From Eonycteris spelaea (lineage: Eukaryota; Chordata; Mammalia; Chiroptera; Pteropodidae), in the NCBI GenBank assembly GCA_003508835.1, contig PUFA01000143.1, forward strand, positions 2,416,501-2,480,500: DNA of 64,000 bases, read 5' to 3'. The notes under the pieces are model-generated. The model made no database searches and had not been told where the DNA came from. It worked only from the letters and a program-made list of their open reading frames with translations. This document shows, piece by piece, positions 60,188 to 64,000 of the stretch (positions are counted from its first letter, which is position 1; every line of letters begins with the position of its first letter). The translations under genes and the position numbers were made by a program.

Positions 60188-60725
60188 CCAGTTATCTATT
60201 ACTATAAAATAAATCACCCCAATCATTAATTTTGTTCAAAAGTTGGTCATTTACACAGAGCCCACCAGGGAGAGCTTATCTCTGTTCTTAAGCATCAGCT
60301 GAGGTGAGAGAAAGGCTGGGGTAACTTACCAGCTAGGGTCTAAAAATCACCTCTCCACGTTCACTACTCATATCTGATGGTTGCTGATGGCTGGAATATC
60401 AGCTTGGAATGTAGAGTGTGCACACTGCTTCTTCTCCACATGGGCCACTCCATGTGATGTTTGAGCTTCCTCATGGCTTGGAGGGTACGTTCCAAGAGTA
60501 AGCTTCCTGAAAAAAAAAAAAACATGTAGAAGCTGAAAGTTGTATATTATTTTATAATTATCCTTGAAAGTGATATATTGTAACTTCTACCGCAATAAGG
60601 AGCCTACTCAGATACAAGGGGAGAGAATGTAGACTCACCTCTCATTGGGAGGAATGGTACAGCTTCATTGTAAGAAGAGTGTGTGGCATGGGAGATATTG
60701 CTAGGGCCATTTTTGGAATATACAG
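60188..60725 (-). mobile_element. MaLR-like solo LTR, antisense
   Basis: 'ccagttatctattactataa', 'atatctgatggttgctgatg', 'ccacatgggccactccatgt', 'gtaacttctaccgcaataag', 'ggggagagaatgtagactca' and 'cctctcattgggaggaatgg' follow the order of an antisense MLT1-type LTR, ending with 'gctagggccatttttggaa'. No internal viral region is attached. Confidence 0.7.
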
Positions 60726-62554
60726 CCTTTCCATGATAATATAAATCTATCGTTAATGTATATTTCTATTCCACTTTTTCTTCTTTCAGAAAAATTATTT
60801 GCAAGCCTTTGCACATATTTTAACACATCTTATCAATTTCTCAAAGTAAGAAAAAATTTTAAGTTTATACTAAATTTAATTTCTAATCTTAAGTTTTTGC
60901 CCCTCAGGTAATGGCTTCTTAATGGGTAAGGAAGCACAGTAGTTTTAGTGTACTATAAGTGATGGAGGAGAATGAAAGGTAAAGCACCCTTTTTGTTGTT
61001 GTTGCCTTGAATTGTGAGAACACACTGAGTAAACTTTGCTAGTGAGACAAACAGTACTGCACTTTTATCAAAACTATGTTTACTTTATGACAATATTCTA
61101 TATATTTAATATACATTTGTGAAATATCTCTCCTTCCTGTGCCCTTTTGTTTCTCATGAAGTAAGAGCATTAAGCAAGAGATAAGGTATCTACCATCTTC
61201 AACACTGGTTGAATAAGCAAGCTTTTTGGCAAGTAATATCCAAATATCGTGCAATTATCAAAAGAATAAAGTTTACTGATTGGCAAGTTAGCAGTGCATT
61301 ATTTATTTTGAGTCCCAACATCCTCGATTCTTATCAAGAGAATTACATATGAGGCCATTTGGGAGAAATAAAAAGCTTTGGCAGTAACTTCCATCCCAAT
61401 TCCCCAAATGTTTCCTAAATGTTGTAAAATAGCCCACAAAGAAAACTCCTTAGCTTTTTGTTTTCTCATTAGAAAACTGTTGTAATACTCATTGCCAAAT
61501 AGTCAAATAAAATAAGCCCCCGAATCATTTATAAATCTACATTTTTCCAAATCTCAGATACTTAACATCACAAAGACTCAATTAAAATCCAAGTTTTATT
61601 TTGGCATTGATTTATTAAATAGAAACTGAGAAAGTCATTGAGAAAGTAGCAAATTCAAGTGTATTATTGAAATGTCAACAAAACTGCCAGGCATATTTTT
61701 AATTTGTGGGAATAGAAAAAAATAATGTAGTAGGCAGAGTTTTAATTACTCTCATTAATTGTTCCAAATCATACTATTTGGATACAGTGCATTGAAGAAG
61801 AGGTACACACTGAAGATCACAACAGTAGTCAGTACTTCACTCAAGGTGTTTCCTGCTCTCTATATTCAGATACTATGTCTTCAGTAGCTTTTTCACAATG
61901 GTAAAATCAGTGGTGGATATTCTGTTGCTGTGAAAAGAAATACCACTGGAAATTTATGTTGGGCCCTGGAAACCAATGTTGGCTTTGAAAAATGTATTTT
62001 AAACAATGTAGAAAAAAAGTCAGTTATATTCTCAGTGTATGTTGTTGAGTTTAAATAGCAGGGCATATTTTATCAACACAAACATAACTATTGGGTTTCA
62101 CCAGCGATGACAAAGTAATTAGTTAATTAACTTTTGAGAATAACTTAAATCACTTGATTAAAGATGTCACTTAGATGAAAGTTCCTTTATACGGAGAGAA
62201 ATGAAATAAAATAAAGGAGCCTTGAGAAGTGCAGCATCTGAACTTTTATGCATTCTCTATTCTGTGACTTCATGCTTTCAAATCTGTGACTATGCCTTTG
62301 GTACAAATTAAAGATACAAGACAAGTGCTCAGTTAACTCTCACTTATCTTTGAAAATGGAAAGTATGGATAAATGAAACCCACAGATAACCCAGAAAACA
62401 TCTTCCACAATCTTGCCTCTGGAGAAGAAGTGCTTGGATTTTTCAAGATCTCAGCTTGAGCTTGAACTTGGTTGTGTTAGTTGGTGAGTCAGGCTGCCAG
62501 GGTTTGATTCACATGTAAAACAGGAATTTTGGAAGCTCTCTGTTGGAAGGTATA
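60726..62554. other. Unique sequence, no gene seen
   Basis: No recognised repeat or coding exon. The 71-codon minus frame at 61,039-61,254 has no known motif. Confidence 0.5.
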
Positions 62555-63150
62555 CTCATTATCTATCTCTGTAACAAACTATCACAAATTGAGTGACTGA
62601 GTGACTTGAAACAATACATATTTATTATCCCAGTTTCTGTGGGTCAGAAATTTAGGCACAACTTCTCTGGGTCCTTTGCTTCAGTGTTTCCCAAGAGGCT
62701 GCAAGCAAAGTGTCAACCAAGGCAGGAGTTTCATCTGAAGGCTCAAAGGAGGAAAGATGTTTTCTAGTTCAGTGGTCATTGGCAGATTCCTTAGTGGCTG
62801 TTAGAGAGAGGATCTCATTTTTTTGTGTGTTGCCAGACTAAGGGCCTTAGGTCCTCACTGGCTATTAGCAAGAAGCCATCCTAATTTCATGCTATCTGGG
62901 CCTTTCTATATGATAACTGTTTTTATCAATGTCTGCAAGCCAAGAAAATAACAGATTATGTTAGTAAGACAGAAGTCAAAATATTTGTAGCTTCATGACA
63001 TTTAATGACCTTCATTGTATTCTGTTGGTTAGATGCAAGCAATTATGTCTAGCCCTCACTCAAGGGATGAGGAAAAAGTGATATTAGACATGGACATGAA
63101 AGCCAGGAGGCAGGAATTATTGAGGCCATCTTAGTATTTGCCTTCATCAG
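62555..63150 (-). mobile_element. MLT1-type solo LTR, antisense
   Basis: 'ctctgtaacaaactatcaca', 'cagtttctgtgggtcagaaa', 'tctgaaggctcaaaggagga', 'gtgttgccagactaagggcc' and, after a diverged middle, 'gccaggaggcaggaattatt' with 'gaggccatcttagtatttgc' follow an antisense MLT1 LTR to its end. The 102-codon minus frame (63,049-63,357) overlaps the LTR edge and is not supported as a gene. Confidence 0.75.
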
Positions 63151-64000
63151 GATGGTTGAGCATAGAAGGATTAGGATGAGAGGAGAGCTGTGTGTCTGCC
63201 CTGGATAGTGATGTTTGAACCTGTGCCCAAGTTCCATTGTGAGACAGACGTTTAGGAGGCTGAAATTGGAGGAATTGATGTGGCTTTTTCTCCTCTGTGA
63301 CAGCATGTGAAACTGAGTGAAGATAAAAGGTATATTCCTTTTTTCTTCATGCAACACTACATTACTTTTTCTTCAAAGAACCTGTGTTCTTTGTAATGGA
63401 AAAGCAGGTAGTTGACCTTGGCTGTTTCAAGAGTTTGAATTGTGAGAAGTGCTGGAACATTGTCTTCCTGGGTTTTTATGCAACAGTAAAAAGGAATATT
63501 AAATGTTATAGGAGTGGATGATTTGTCTGCTTGAGCAGGTTTGCATACTGAACACAGAACTGAATATTTAATTATTTTAAAAAATGTACACTTTCTCTTT
63601 TGAGCAGTTCTGTTTTCTTCACTTCCATTTTTCCTTTTACTCAGCGACCAAGTTTGCTGGTGGGTTTAAGCATTCTAATTTGTATGTAAAAATAATAAGG
63701 AAAGCTAAATAAAAGTAATCCTTTAAGTTTCACAGAAGGCTGTGGAGCAGCAGTGACCTCTGACCTATGTCTAGAGATGTTTTAAAGAATGATTGTGATA
63801 TTATACTAGTTTGGATGGCTATGTGGATATCTCAGCATATTTTAAATTTTTATGAGTGATTTTCTGGCCACTAAAGTGTGTATAGTTATCTACACACATA
63901 GTAGAGCCACAAAGAGGCTGTAAGTATTGATGTCAATCAAGTAACAATAGGCTAAAGAAAAAGAAAACAGAACAGGTAGAAGCATAGGAAGAGAAATGTG
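63151..64000. other. Unique sequence to window end, no gene seen
   Basis: Nothing recognised. Confidence 0.5.

Overview
The window reads as non-coding DNA from a placental mammal. It is AT-rich and full of fossil transposons. Mammal-wide repeats (MIR, L2, MaLR-type LTRs, hAT-Charlie-like DNA transposons) form the old layer, and several generations of LINE-1 (L1) form the younger one. I recognised no primate Alu, rodent B1/B2, carnivore SINEC, horse ERE or ruminant Bov-tA SINE, so the order cannot be fixed by eye. No protein-coding exon, tRNA, rRNA or other functional gene could be supported. The open reading frames are short and fall in L1 debris, L1 5' UTRs, microsatellites or unremarkable AT-rich sequence.

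Layout. About 1-3.7 kb is unique sequence with a MIR, a DNA-transposon remnant and an old L1 3' end. A decayed near-full-length sense L1 (copy A) occupies 3.7-10.07 kb. An RTE/BovB-like LINE tail, an L2, a MaLR LTR and MIRs follow to 16 kb. An L1 with a 5' inversion (twin priming) lies at 16.8-18.2 kb, then two older L1 tails to 19.9 kb. The stretch 19.9-25.6 kb is mostly unique. An old L1 interrupted by an antisense L1 tail fills 26.0-28.6 kb. A probable solo LTR (29.1-29.5 kb), a MIR split by a hAT element (30 kb) and a TATC-type microsatellite (33.1-33.4 kb) come next.

At 33.67-36.10 kb lies an ORF1-only, half-L1 (HAL1-like) element flanked by a perfect 15-bp direct repeat. A second copy with essentially the same internal ORF2 deletion lies at 52.06-54.18 kb, inside a MIR. 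Between them an L1 3' end (40.6-41.45 kb, +) faces a near-full-length antisense L1 (copy B, 41.53-47.79 kb, -) that has target-site duplications. From 57.2 kb to the end are a TTCC microsatellite, a MaLR LTR fragment, an L1 whose 5' UTR is fused to its 3' end, two more LTRs, and unique sequence.

The elements form a retrotransposon community rather than a gene network. Copies A and B belong to one L1 family, and both carry the same two altered codons in the reverse transcriptase active site. The two HAL1-like copies lack most of ORF2 and must have moved in trans. All family names are recognition from memory of consensus sequences, not database results.
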